From NCBI GenBank assembly GCA_024998815.1, contig JACEUQ010000001.1, forward strand, positions 992,001 through 1,056,000: 64,000 bases of DNA. Direction: 5' to 3'. Origin of the DNA: Opitutus sp. (GTDB lineage: Bacteria; Verrucomicrobiota; Verrucomicrobiia; Opitutales; Opitutaceae). Position numbers and translations under genes: made by a program. This document shows positions 26,990 through 35,749 of the stretch, in pieces (the stretch's first letter is position 1; the number at the start of each line of letters is the position of its first letter). A model generated the notes under the pieces. The model did no database searches and was not told where the DNA came from. It was given only the letters and a program-made list of their open reading frames with translations.

Positions 26990-29776
26990 TTACAACGAGG
27001 CCAGTAGGCGGGCGATTTCGTCACGTTTCGCCTGCAACTCGGCCAGTTGCTTGCGCGCGCCGTCGAGCACCGCCACCGGAGCTTTGCTCGTGAAGGTCAC
27101 ATTGCCCAAACGCGCCTCGGTGCCCGCGATGTGTTTGCCCACCGTATCGAGCTCCTTGGTCAAACGCACCCGTTCGGCCGCCGCGTCGACCTTCACCCCG
27201 GTATCGACGAAAAGCGTGCCGAAGGGCGTGACAATCGCGGGCAACGCGAGCTCGGCGGCAGTCCGGGTAATCTCGGCCGCGCCAACCAACCGCGTGAGCT
27301 TCGCCGACGCGGCGGACAACGTGCTCCAAGCCGTGTCCGTGCCGAGGGCGAGGAATTTAACGTCGCGCTTTTGGCCGACGTTTTGGTCGGTCTTCAACTG
27401 GCGCGCAAGGGTCACGAACTGCTTGAGCGTTTCCACGCGGCCGGAGGCATGCGCGTCGAGTTGAATGCCGCGAACGTGGAGCGTGGCGACCAAGTCGGCG
27501 GGCGACTCGATGCGGGCGTCTTGCACGAAGGGTTTTCCGGGGGCCGCGTAGCCGAGTAGCGACCAGAGTTCTTCGGTGATGAACGGCTCGAACGGTTCAA
27601 ACAGGAGCAGGAATTGGCGAATCACCAAGTCCTGCATCGCGAGCGCGTGGTCTTTGACCGCCGGGTCCTGCACTCGGGATTTGGCAACCTCGACATACCA
27701 GTCGCAAAAATCGTTCCAGAAAAACGAATACAGGCGCTGGGTGGCGCCGGCGAATTCGAAGTCGGTGAACCCGCGCTCGACGGTCTTCATCGTGTCGAGC
27801 AGCGCAGCGATCAACGCATGGTCGTCGTCGTCGAGCTTGGTCGCGTCTAGGCGGGCGAGGATGACACCGAGCGAGGAGTTGTCGCTCATGGCACCGTTCA
27901 TCTGGCGGAAACGGCAGGCGTTCCAGAGCTTGTTGCTGAAGTTTTTACCGCTCTCGATGCGGTCTTCGTCGAACTTCACGTCCTGGCCCAGCGGTGCCAT
28001 TTGCAGCAGGCCGAAGCGCAGGCCGTCGGCGCCGTACTTTTGGATGAGGTCGAGCGGGTCGGGCGAGTTACCTAGGGTTTTCGACATCTTGCGGCCCTGC
28101 TTGTCGCGCACGATGCCGTTAAAATAAACGTGTTTGAACGGAATGCGTTCCTCCACGGGCGCGCCGGGTTTGGCGAATTCGAGGCCAGCCATGATCATGC
28201 GAGCGACCCAGAAAAAGATGATGTCGGCACCGGTCGCGAGCGTGGTGGTCGGGTAGAACTGGGCGAAGTTGGCCTTGGCCTGCGCCTCGGCGTCAGGCCA
28301 GCCGAGGGTGGCAAAAGGCCACAGCCAGGACGATGCCCAGGTATCGAGCACGTCGTCTTCCTGCATCCAGTTATCGGGATCGGCGGGGCCTTCGAGCGAG
28401 ACGTGGATTTTCTTCGGATCGCGCAGGTCGGCCTCGGTGAGTTTTTCGCGGTCGACGCCCTTGGCGTACCAAACCGGAATGCGGTGGCCCCACCAGAGTT
28501 GGCGGGAGATGCACCAGTCCTGAATGTTATCGAGCCAGTTGAGGTAAACCTTCGACCAGCGCTCGGGGTGCATCTGGATGAGGCCGTCGCGCACAACCTG
28601 CTTGGCCTCCTCGACGCGCGGATAACGCAACCACCACTGCTGGGTGAGGCGCGGTTCGATCGGCACGCCAGCACGCTGGGAATAACCGACGTTGTTTTCG
28701 TAGGCCTTGGCCTCGATGAGATTGCCGCTGGCTTCGAGCAGCTCGGCGGCCTTTTTGCGGGCGGCGAAACGCTCCATTCCGGCCAGCTCGGGACCGGCGA
28801 ATTCATTCATCGTGCCGTCGGCGTTGAGCGCGTCGATCACGGGGAGTTGGTGGCGCTGGCCGATCTCGAAATCGACCTTGTCGTGGGCCGGGGTGACCTT
28901 GAGCGCACCGGCGGCAAAGGCGGGATCGACCGCCTCATCGGCAATGATCGGGATCTGCACGCGCTCGCCGAGGGGACGCCAGACCTTTTTACCCACGAGA
29001 TGGGTGTAGCGGGAGTCGTTGGGATGGACGGCCACGGCGACGTCGGCGGCGATGGTCTCGGGGCGCGTGGTTTCGAGGATGAGGTGGGTCAGCGGGGTGA
29101 CGTTACCCTCGGCGTCGGTGGTGGTGGACGGCTCGACCAGCTCGTAGCGCAAACGGTACATAAAACCCTTGGTCGGGCGCATCTCGACCTCCTCGTCGGA
29201 GAGCGCGGTGAGCGAGGCGGGGCACCAGTTGACCATACGTTTGCCACGGTAAATGCAGGCGCGGCCCTGTTCGTCGGTGCTGTTAAACAGCTTCACAAAC
29301 GAGGTGAGCACGGCCTTCGAGTAGCCGGGGTCCATGGTGAAATGGGTGCGGTCCCAGTCGCAGGAACAGCCGAGTTCGCGCAGTTGTTTTAAGATATGGT
29401 CGCCCTTCTCGTCGCGCCACGTCCACACGCGTTTGAGAAACTCCTCACGGCCGAGATCGCGGCGGCCCTTGCCCTCGGTTTTTTTGAGGTGTTTTTCCAC
29501 CATCGTCTGCGTGGCGATGCCGGCGTGGTCGGTGCCGGGGATCCAGCAGGCGGCCTTGCCCTCGAGGCGGGCGCGGCGGATGAGCGCGTCCTGCAGGGTG
29601 TTATTGAGGACGTGGCCCATGTGCAGGATGCCGGTGACATTGGGCGGCGGGATGACGATGGAGTAAGTCTCCTGGCCGGGGGCGGCATGGCCGGCGAAGC
29701 ACTTGGCTTCCTGCCAGGCGGCATACCATTTGGCTTCAACGTCGCGGGCTTCGTAGCTCTTGGTGATCTCGGGCAT
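26990..29776 (-). CDS. valS: valine-tRNA ligase
   Basis: 928 residues, normal length. The class I signature is PPPNVTGILHMGH (HMGH about 52-55), with the KMSKTLGNSPDPLDLI motif near 562. The CP1 editing domain includes TTRPETIAADVAVAVHP. The DWCISRQLWWGHRIPVWY block and anticodon-binding domain follow, and the C-terminal coiled coil (VDAAAERVRLTKELDTVGKH) is specific to ValRS. It charges tRNA-Val. It is monocistronic with its own terminator. Confidence 0.97.
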   Translation of the reverse strand: MPEITKSYEARDVEAKWYAAWQEAKCFAGHAAPGQETYSIVIPPPNVTGILHMGHVLNNTLQDALIRRARLEGKAACWIPGTDHAGIATQTMVEKHLKKTEGKGRRDLGREEFLKRVWTWRDEKGDHILKQLRELGCSCDWDRTHFTMDPGYSKAVLTSFVKLFNSTDEQGRACIYRGKRMVNWCPASLTALSDEEVEMRPTKGFMYRLRYELVEPSTTTDAEGNVTPLTHLILETTRPETIAADVAVAVHPNDSRYTHLVGKKVWRPLGERVQIPIIADEAVDPAFAAGALKVTPAHDKVDFEIGQRHQLPVIDALNADGTMNEFAGPELAGMERFAARKKAAELLEASGNLIEAKAYENNVGYSQRAGVPIEPRLTQQWWLRYPRVEEAKQVVRDGLIQMHPERWSKVYLNWLDNIQDWCISRQLWWGHRIPVWYAKGVDREKLTEADLRDPKKIHVSLEGPADPDNWMQEDDVLDTWASSWLWPFATLGWPDAEAQAKANFAQFYPTTTLATGADIIFFWVARMIMAGLEFAKPGAPVEERIPFKHVYFNGIVRDKQGRKMSKTLGNSPDPLDLIQKYGADGLRFGLLQMAPLGQDVKFDEDRIESGKNFSNKLWNACRFRQMNGAMSDNSSLGVILARLDATKLDDDDHALIAALLDTMKTVERGFTDFEFAGATQRLYSFFWNDFCDWYVEVAKSRVQDPAVKDHALAMQDLVIRQFLLLFEPFEPFITEELWSLLGYAAPGKPFVQDARIESPADLVATLHVRGIQLDAHASGRVETLKQFVTLARQLKTDQNVGQKRDVKFLALGTDTAWSTLSAASAKLTRLVGAAEITRTAAELALPAIVTPFGTLFVDTGVKVDAAAERVRLTKELDTVGKHIAGTEARLGNVTFTSKAPVAVLDGARKQLAELQAKRDEIARLLASL

Positions 29777-30005
29777 GGTCGTAAAAAATTAAGCCCGCGA
29801 GCCAACCGGCGCCCGCGAGCGCTGGCAAGCGTCGGTATTTGGGACCGGCGAAACCATGCGCGTGCGCGCATAGTTAAACATCAAGAGGTCCCCCTGCCCA
29901 AATAAGAGCCGCAACTCTTTCGCCGCTCCCAACCTCCATCCAACGCCACGATGGGTGGGCTGGGCGCGATTTATCCAAACCTGGGGCCGCCTAGGTGAAG
30001 GGCCC

Positions 30006-30036
30006 GTTTCAATCCGCGCCCCGATCCGAAGACCGG
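30006..30036 (-). CRISPR. first 31 bp (plus-strand sense) of the leader-distal CRISPR repeat, cut by a transposon
   Basis: The sequence equals bases 1-31 of the 37-bp array repeat (GTTTCAATCCGCGCCCC through GAAGACCGG). The last six bases, GGCGAT, appear at 31972-31977, on the far side of the transposon. Joined after removing one 9-bp duplication, the two parts restore an exact repeat. Confidence 0.95.
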
Positions 30037-30129
30037 CACCGCCGATTCATTGAACAGCTAAACACCTGAATACTAACAAAGGAGCGGAATAAGCGGGACA
30101 AGCCCCAGGAATTCATTTTGGCTGGGTGA

Positions 30130-31470
30130 ATGATGCCGGCCGAAACGAACCCGTCGAACCCCCAAGGGGAGGTGATTTCGCTGCGCCACTTGCAGGTGCA
30201 GGTGCTAGACAGCCCCGAGTTAAACGCCCGAGCGCAGGGGCTGCTTGAGGAGCATCACTATCTGGGCGCGGTGAAACCGGTGGGCGAGCGGCTGCTGTAC
30301 GCGGTGAGCGATGCGCAGGGCACCTGGGTGGCGGTGCTGGTGTTTGCGGCGGCGGCGCTGCACCTGCGCGGCCGGGAGGCGTGGATTGGCTGGAGTGGCG
30401 AACAGCGCCGACGCCGATTGGCGCTGGTGGTCAACAACGTGCGGTTCCTGCTGCTGCCCAAGCCGGCGGTGCCCAACTTGGGCTCGGCGGTTTTGAGCCG
30501 GGTGCTCGGCCGGCTCAGTGCCGACTGGCAGTCGCGTTACGAGCACCCCGTGCTCGTCGTGGAAACCTTCGTCGACCCCGAGCGTTTTACGGGAAGTGTA
30601 TACAAGGCATCCGGGTGGACCGAGTTGGGCCTGACCAAGGGCAACACGCGTAAGTCGCGCGATTACTACGAGCACCACGCCAAGCCCAAGCGCTTGTTTG
30701 TGCGCGAGCTGGAGCCCCGGGCCCGGAGAGCTCTTCAGGCAGGGCAGATCAAACCCTCGCTGGCTGCGGTGGAGGCGAAAGTTCCGGTGCGAAGTACCCT
30801 GAAGGCCCCCGATTTAATCAGCCTGGCGGAGGCCTTCCGGCAAGTGCCTGAATACCGCGCCTACATCGGGGCCTATCCCTTGCACGCGCTGCTGGCGATC
30901 ACGGCGGCGGCCTATCTGGCCGGAGCACCCCGCGGCCAACGTGACCTGGCCGCTTTCGCCCGCCGGCTCTCCCCGGTCCAACGCCAAGCCCTCGGGGTGA
31001 TCCGCCGCCGCGGCAAATACGGCGCTCCCAGCCAGCCCACCTTCAGCCGTCTGTTCGCCCGTGTGCAGGCCGCGCGCATCGAGGAGGTTTTACTCGCCCA
31101 CCAACGCCAGGTGCGAGGCGAGCCTCCCGCCACCGAGATCGTGGTCATCGACGGCAAAGTCCCCAAGCACAGCGGCGGACAAAACGTCGTGACCGCGGTT
31201 ACCTCGCCGAGCTTGTTTTATCTCGGCAGCGAGGTCGTCGCCGAAAAAAGTAACGAGATTCCCGCCGCCCGCGCCCTGTGTGAGAGACTCGATTTGGTCG
31301 ATAAACTCGTGAGCCTTGATGCCCTGCATACCCAGGCGGACACCGCGCGGGCGATCGTACTGGAGCATGGCGGCGACTACCTGTTCACCGTCAAAGGCAA
31401 TCAGCCCGGCTTGCAGAAAATCGTAGCAGCGCAAGTGCCCGATCCGGGCGCCCCTTTTTTGACCCGTTAA
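30130..31470 (+). CDS. DUF4338-ISAs1-type transposase, frame 1
   Basis: 446 residues in two parts. Residues about 20-200 match DUF4338 (LLEEHHYLGAVKPVGERLLY, AWIGWSGEQRRRRL, VNNVRFLLLP, HPVLVVETFVDPERF), a domain also known in the Druantia protein DruA. From about 225 it is an ISAs1-type DDE transposase: FRQVPEYRAYIGAYPLHALL, IVVIDGKVPKHSGG with the first Asp, VSLDALHTQADTARAI with the second. The frame stops just after a T6 run at 31455-31460. The remaining third continues in the -1 frame (31518-31952). Confidence 0.87.
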   Translation: MMPAETNPSNPQGEVISLRHLQVQVLDSPELNARAQGLLEEHHYLGAVKPVGERLLYAVSDAQGTWVAVLVFAAAALHLRGREAWIGWSGEQRRRRLALVVNNVRFLLLPKPAVPNLGSAVLSRVLGRLSADWQSRYEHPVLVVETFVDPERFTGSVYKASGWTELGLTKGNTRKSRDYYEHHAKPKRLFVRELEPRARRALQAGQIKPSLAAVEAKVPVRSTLKAPDLISLAEAFRQVPEYRAYIGAYPLHALLAITAAAYLAGAPRGQRDLAAFARRLSPVQRQALGVIRRRGKYGAPSQPTFSRLFARVQAARIEEVLLAHQRQVRGEPPATEIVVIDGKVPKHSGGQNVVTAVTSPSLFYLGSEVVAEKSNEIPAARALCERLDLVDKLVSLDALHTQADTARAIVLEHGGDYLFTVKGNQPGLQKIVAAQVPDPGAPFLTR

Positions 31471-31952
31471 AAGATCCCGCTGCCGAGCAACGTACCACCC
31501 AGGAAAAGAAGCACCCCGTGACGCGCACCCTGGTGGCGCGCGAGTTGAGCGCGGAAAGCGCCTGCTTCCCCCTGGTGGCGCAAGCCGCGAGAATCTGCCG
31601 AAAACGCCACGGCAAGCCCACCGAGACCGTGGCGCTGATCACCAGTCGCCCCGCCGCCGAGTTGACTCCCGCCCAATGGCTGGAGGTCAACATTGCGCAC
31701 TGGGGAATCGAGACCGGTTTGCATGCCCGCCTCGACGCCTCGCGCCAGGATGATCGCTGCCGATTACGCCGCCCGAACGCGGTGCGCATCCACGGCATGT
31801 TCAACCGCTGGGCCAACAGCCTGTTCATGCACTGGCGCGGTCAACGAACTAAAAAACGCCACCTTTATACCTCCGACTTTATCGCCCACATGTCCGAAAA
31901 TCATGACCGTCGCGCGCTCCGCGCACTTACCTCGGTAAACTTCCCGCTATGA
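31462..31952 (+). CDS. DDE transposase C-terminal third, -1 frame
   Basis: Reading from the T6 run in the -1 frame gives FFDPLKDPAAEQRTTQEKKH directly continuous with RTLVARELSAESACFPLVAQ. The frame contains the third acidic residue in NIAHWGIETGLHARLDASRQDD, plus RRPNAVRIHGMFNRWANSL. The isolated ATG at 31518 is probably not a native start. Either programmed -1 slippage on T TTT TTG joins the parts, or a one-base change has inactivated the gene. The stop TGA lies in the right terminal repeat. Confidence 0.75.
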
Positions 31953-31962
31953 ATCGGCGCTG

Positions 31963-33545
31963 GAAGACCGGGGCGATCGGGGATGTAAGGTTGCATGGAG
32001 CCCGTGCCGAGGTTTCAATCCGCGCCCCGATCCGAAGACCGGGGCGATCGTTAGGCGTTGGCTCGCTGTTGTAAGATTTACGGTTTCAATCCGCGCCCCG
32101 ATCCGAAGACCGGGGCGATAACAAGCAGCCAAGCACAGGCCCCCTTAAACCACGGTTTCAATCCGCGCCCCGATCCGAAGACCGGGGCGATTGTTTATAT
32201 GTCTGACGGCTCATCTCGTAATTCAGTTTCAATCCGCGCCCCGATCCGAAGACCGGGGCGATATCGTTTTGATTGCTACCGCTTCACCTGATAACCAGGT
32301 TTCAATCCGCGCCCCGATCCGAAGACCGGGGCGATACGGCCAACGACATCGCCACCAATCTCAGCCAGTGTTTCAATCCGCGCCCCGATCCGAAGACCGG
32401 GGCGATATTCGGTTCCTGCGCCTTGATTGGGTTTTTGCTTGTTTCAATCCGCGCCCCGATCCGAAGACCGGGGCGATTGGATCGAGTACAGCAGCCTCAG
32501 TAATAGTAAAAGTTTCAATCCGCGCCCCGATCCGAAGACCGGGGCGATAATTTCCGTCAGAAAATCAACACACAACACACAGGTTTCAATCCGCGCCCCG
32601 ATCCGAAGACCGGGGCGATTTCCAACATGTTGATGCGGTCCCCGATGACTTGAGTTTCAATCCGCGCCCCGATCCGAAGACCGGGGCGATGCATCCGCCT
32701 GTGTGTTCCCTTCGAGCACACCACGGTTTCAATCCGCGCCCCGATCCGAAGACCGGGGCGATGGTCTGCACGGTGGCGGCGCCTGAGTTCATCGTGGGTT
32801 TCAATCCGCGCCCCGATCCGAAGACCGGGGCGATGGATAGATGGGAAAAACACTCAAACCGATCCTCGGTTTCAATCCGCGCCCCGATCCGAAGACCGGG
32901 GCGATATTAAAGAGCCATGAGACCCGCCGCCATCAATATCGTTTCAATCCGCGCCCCGATCCGAAGACCGGGGCGATGGGCCGCCACCCGTACCGGAATC
33001 GGCCTTTGGGAGTTTCAATCCGCGCCCCGATCCGAAGACCGGGGCGATGCAGCAACGCGAGAACGACCGGCGGAATCGCCACGGTTTCAATCCGCGCCCC
33101 GATCCGAAGACCGGGGCGATTCCACTAGCACAAGACCCCACACGCCTCGTAAAAGTTTCAATCCGCGCCCCGATCCGAAGACCGGGGCGATCAGCGCACC
33201 ACGCGCCTTATCGCTCACCGTGTCGGTTTCAATCCGCGCCCCGATCCGAAGACCGGGGCGATTGTGACCACGTTGTAATCAGGGCTCATTGCAACAGTTT
33301 CAATCCGCGCCCCGATCCGAAGACCGGGGCGATGTGCCATCGACAGACGCACGCGCCAACCAGTCAGTTTCAATCCGCGCCCCGATCCGAAGACCGGGGC
33401 GATGCTCTTATCGACGCCACCGTGCAAGGCTACTGATGTTTCAATCCGCGCCCCGATCCGAAGACCGGGGCGATATCCGACGGCGCGAGTATCCCCGCCG
33501 ATCCGCTCGTTTCAATCCGCGCCCCGATCCGAAGACCGGGGCGAT
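31963..33545 (-). CRISPR. type I-C CRISPR array, 22 intact repeats plus one transposon-split repeat
   Basis: The repeat is 37 bp; on the plus strand it starts GTTTCAATCCGCGCCCC and ends GACCGGGGCGAT. Intact copies start at 32012, 32083, 32155, 32226, 32299, 32370, 32441, 32512, 32583, 32654, 32726, 32798, 32869, 32941, 33012, 33084, 33155, 33226, 33297, 33367, 33438 and 33509. Spacers are 33-36 bp, mostly 34. The minus strand ends in ATTGAAAC as type I-C crRNA repeats do, and can fold a CGCCCCGGTC stem with a UUCG loop. The leader is therefore at 33546-33723 and the split repeat is the oldest end. Confidence 0.98.
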
Positions 33546-33723
33546 CGCGAACCAGTTTTCAGGCTGATTGCTAAGGAGTTCTGAGTCGATTTTGCGAACA
33601 TGTCAAAGAACAGAAAGACGGAACGGTATTCATCTGCGCTGGAAGAGTTCATTTCTCCTCTAAAGTTCACCCCCATGCGAAAGGGTGCGGGCCCCGGCGA
33701 GGCGACCGGTTCGCTCAACCACA
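33546..33723 (-). promoter_or_regulatory. probable CRISPR leader
   Basis: 178 bp without a gene between the end of cas2 and the first repeat, on the side where the transcribed strand enters the array. The part next to the array is less GC-rich than its surroundings. No promoter boxes can be named with confidence. Confidence 0.65.
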
Positions 33724-34020
33724 CTACAACACGAGCGTGTCCTCCACCACATTCACCGGCTGAAGCGCTCCATGGTGTTCAATCCGATCCTTGGCTGATT
33801 GGTCGATAAAATAGATCCGCAGCGAGTCCTGCGTGACATCGATTTCGGCCAATAGCCGCGCCCTTAACTCCACCCATTCTTTTTGGCCGAGCTGCATCTC
33901 GAAAACCGATTTTTGCACCCGCACCCCAAACGAAGTGCAGGCCTTGGCCACACGCCGCAATCGACGGGCCCCGGCGCGTTCGTCGCGCGTACAAACATCG
34001 TAGGTGATGAGTAAAAACAT
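33724..34020 (-). CDS. cas2: CRISPR adaptation endonuclease Cas2
   Basis: 98 residues starting MFLLITYDVCTRDERAGARR, the Cas2 first strand with its metal-binding aspartate in YDV. KACTSFGVRVQKSVFEMQL and the SLRIYFID strand follow. It forms the Cas1-Cas2 spacer integration complex. It is the last cas gene, 8 bp after cas1. Confidence 0.95.
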   Translation of the reverse strand: MFLLITYDVCTRDERAGARRLRRVAKACTSFGVRVQKSVFEMQLGQKEWVELRARLLAEIDVTQDSLRIYFIDQSAKDRIEHHGALQPVNVVEDTLVL

Positions 34021-34028
34021 GACGGGGT

Positions 34029-35066
34029 TTAACTAAAAAGATGCGGGGCGTAGTCGATCTCGGCACGCAATGCCCGGGCCAATAACTTCGCCTGGATAAA
34101 CACCAGTTGCCCGTGCCTTACTTTTTCCAGAAACAGGGGGTGAACGGCCTCTTCTTGTTTACGCTGCTGGTAAGCCGACACCAGGATTTTACGCGCCGCC
34201 TCGGTCAAATCCACAGCCCCGCCATCGCGTTCGACAAAATGAGCCGCCTTGAGTTCGCCGCGATTGAGCAAGGTGAGTCCCAGTCGCTCCACCCAAGGGC
34301 GAAACTCCTCCATCAGGTCCAGCGCCAGCGACTCCCGCCCTGCTCGGTCGGTGTGAAGAAAACCTACAAAGGGATCGAGGCCGACGGCTGTAAGTGCTGT
34401 AACGCAGTCATGGCGCAACAACGCATACAAGAACGACAGCAAGGCGTTGATCGCATCGCGTGGCGGCCGCCGATTACGCCCGTCAAAGGGAAATACCTCG
34501 CGCAGCGCCGGCCGCAGGTGACGGGAAAACACTTCAAAGTGCAGTGCCGCCGCCCGGCCCTCCAGCCCGCGAATAACATCGGGGTCTTCAATCGTGCGAC
34601 CGAGTTCACGCAACAGGTGGGCATGGGCATCGGCCGCTGTGCGCAGCAGCTCACGATCGTCGTCACTTGCGGCGTCGCGGGCACTACGGGACAACAACCA
34701 GCGCACGTTATGCAGCTTCCCCGCAACGAAACTTCGCGCCAGCCCAGCCGACCGGGCGGGGTTACTGGCCGCCGTATGTTGCGCCCGGCGCAGCATCATT
34801 GATCCCTGCGGCACACCCTCGACCCGTGCCTCCAGCCGCCCCCAATCGGTAAAATAACAGACACTGGCTCCGTGCTCCCAACACAGGCGCATAGCCGAGG
34901 GCGATACATAGATGTCAGCCCCAAAGACGAAGACCGACTCCAGATTATGGACCGGCAACGAGAGCTTGAGCTGCTTGTCCTGTTCGACACGGAGGGCCAA
35001 GCCGTCGCGGCGCAACGAGAGCCCTGGGGTGAGCAGGTAGAGAACATTTTGTAGCGTTTGAGCCAT
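34029..35066 (-). CDS. cas1: CRISPR integrase Cas1
   Basis: 345 residues from the ATG at 35066; a longer frame to 35183 would overlap cas4. MAQTLQNVLYLLTPGLSLRR is the typical I-C opening. The active-site metal ligands fit E in LEGRAAALHFEVF, H in VGFLHTDRAGRESLALDLMEEFR and the following acidic residues. It inserts new spacers at the leader end. It follows cas4 by 26 bp and precedes cas2. Confidence 0.95.
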   Translation of the reverse strand: MAQTLQNVLYLLTPGLSLRRDGLALRVEQDKQLKLSLPVHNLESVFVFGADIYVSPSAMRLCWEHGASVCYFTDWGRLEARVEGVPQGSMMLRRAQHTAASNPARSAGLARSFVAGKLHNVRWLLSRSARDAASDDDRELLRTAADAHAHLLRELGRTIEDPDVIRGLEGRAAALHFEVFSRHLRPALREVFPFDGRNRRPPRDAINALLSFLYALLRHDCVTALTAVGLDPFVGFLHTDRAGRESLALDLMEEFRPWVERLGLTLLNRGELKAAHFVERDGGAVDLTEAARKILVSAYQQRKQEEAVHPLFLEKVRHGQLVFIQAKLLARALRAEIDYAPHLFS

Positions 35067-35092
35067 GAGCGGTGCGGCCTCGGGTGAAAGAA

Positions 35093-35725
35093 TTAAGCGT
35101 AATCGCGTGGTTCGTAGAGCCATACTCGGCGCAGGGCCGAGGCTTCGGGCAGACAGACTCCGCGCAGTGAACAACCGTCGCACTGGGGCCGCAGGACCGC
35201 TGGCGGGGAGCAGGACTGGGAGAGAGTAGTGCGGAGGGCGGCCAACGTCGCCACGGTGAGGGCGCGCAGCCCTTCATCGAAGACCACTTCGGTACGCTTG
35301 GCGGAAGCGACATGGAAAATAAGGCCGGACTCGATATGAAGGCCGAACATTTCTTCGAGGCAGAGGGCCTGGGCGCAAAGCTGCGCCTGGTCGTTGGCCC
35401 AGCGACGGGCCGGACCTTTTTTGTACTCCACCGGTCGAATTTCAACAACGCGGTCGCTAGACGGGTCGCGGCGTACCTCCACCAGATCGGCTTTGCCGGA
35501 AAGCCCGAGACGGTCGGAGAACAGCGGCAAGGCGCGCAGCAGTTCCCAGCCAGCGCGGTGTTCATAGCCGGGCGTGTCCACCGCCTCGTGGGCGAGGGTG
35601 CCGAGGAGCGTGTGTTCGTTGTCCACAAATACGCGCTCGGTGTGGATCAAGTAGGCGCGGCGCGGGCAGTAAAGAAACTGGTTGAGCGCACTGATCGGTA
35701 CTTTTTCCAACGTGATCATTAGCAT
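35093..35725 (-). CDS. cas4: CRISPR-associated RecB-like exonuclease Cas4
   Basis: 210 residues. C20 in NQFLYCPRRAY and three C-terminal cysteines (CDGCSLRGVC) form the iron-sulfur site. The RecB nuclease residues are in GKADLVEV, RPVEYKKGP and the QAQLCAQAL helix. It trims prespacers and selects PAM in I-C adaptation. A start at 35719 (second Met) is equally possible. It is separated from the PIN toxin gene by 24 bp. Confidence 0.93.
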   Translation of the reverse strand: MLMITLEKVPISALNQFLYCPRRAYLIHTERVFVDNEHTLLGTLAHEAVDTPGYEHRAGWELLRALPLFSDRLGLSGKADLVEVRRDPSSDRVVEIRPVEYKKGPARRWANDQAQLCAQALCLEEMFGLHIESGLIFHVASAKRTEVVFDEGLRALTVATLAALRTTLSQSCSPPAVLRPQCDGCSLRGVCLPEASALRRVWLYEPRDYA

Positions 35726-35749
35726 CGGGTCATGGAAACCGCGTCGCTG

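Larger units (their letters stand above)
30037..31962 (+). mobile_element. DUF4338-DDE (ISAs1-like) insertion sequence, 1926 bp
   Basis: The ends are 14-bp inverted repeats with one mismatch: CACCGCCGATTCAT on the left, and the complement of CAGCGCCGATTCAT on the right. It is flanked by the 9-bp direct repeat GAAGACCGG (30028-30036 and 31963-31971), which derives from the CRISPR repeat. It contains one transposase gene read in two frames. Confidence 0.93.

Noticed and set aside
28130-29392. 420-residue plus-strand frame opposite valS
   Set aside because: Shadow of ValS, whose motifs run uninterrupted on the minus strand.
29777-29934. T-box-like leader before valS
   Set aside because: No T-box core sequence or specifier-loop arrangement is visible.
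32058-33584. Several short frames across 32058-33584 with repeated FNPRPDPKTGAI or SIRAPIRRPGR units
   Set aside because: These are translations of the 37-bp CRISPR repeats in different frames, not repeat proteins.
35067-35183. N-terminal extension of cas1
   Set aside because: It overlaps cas4, and family-like sequence starts at the ATG at 35066.
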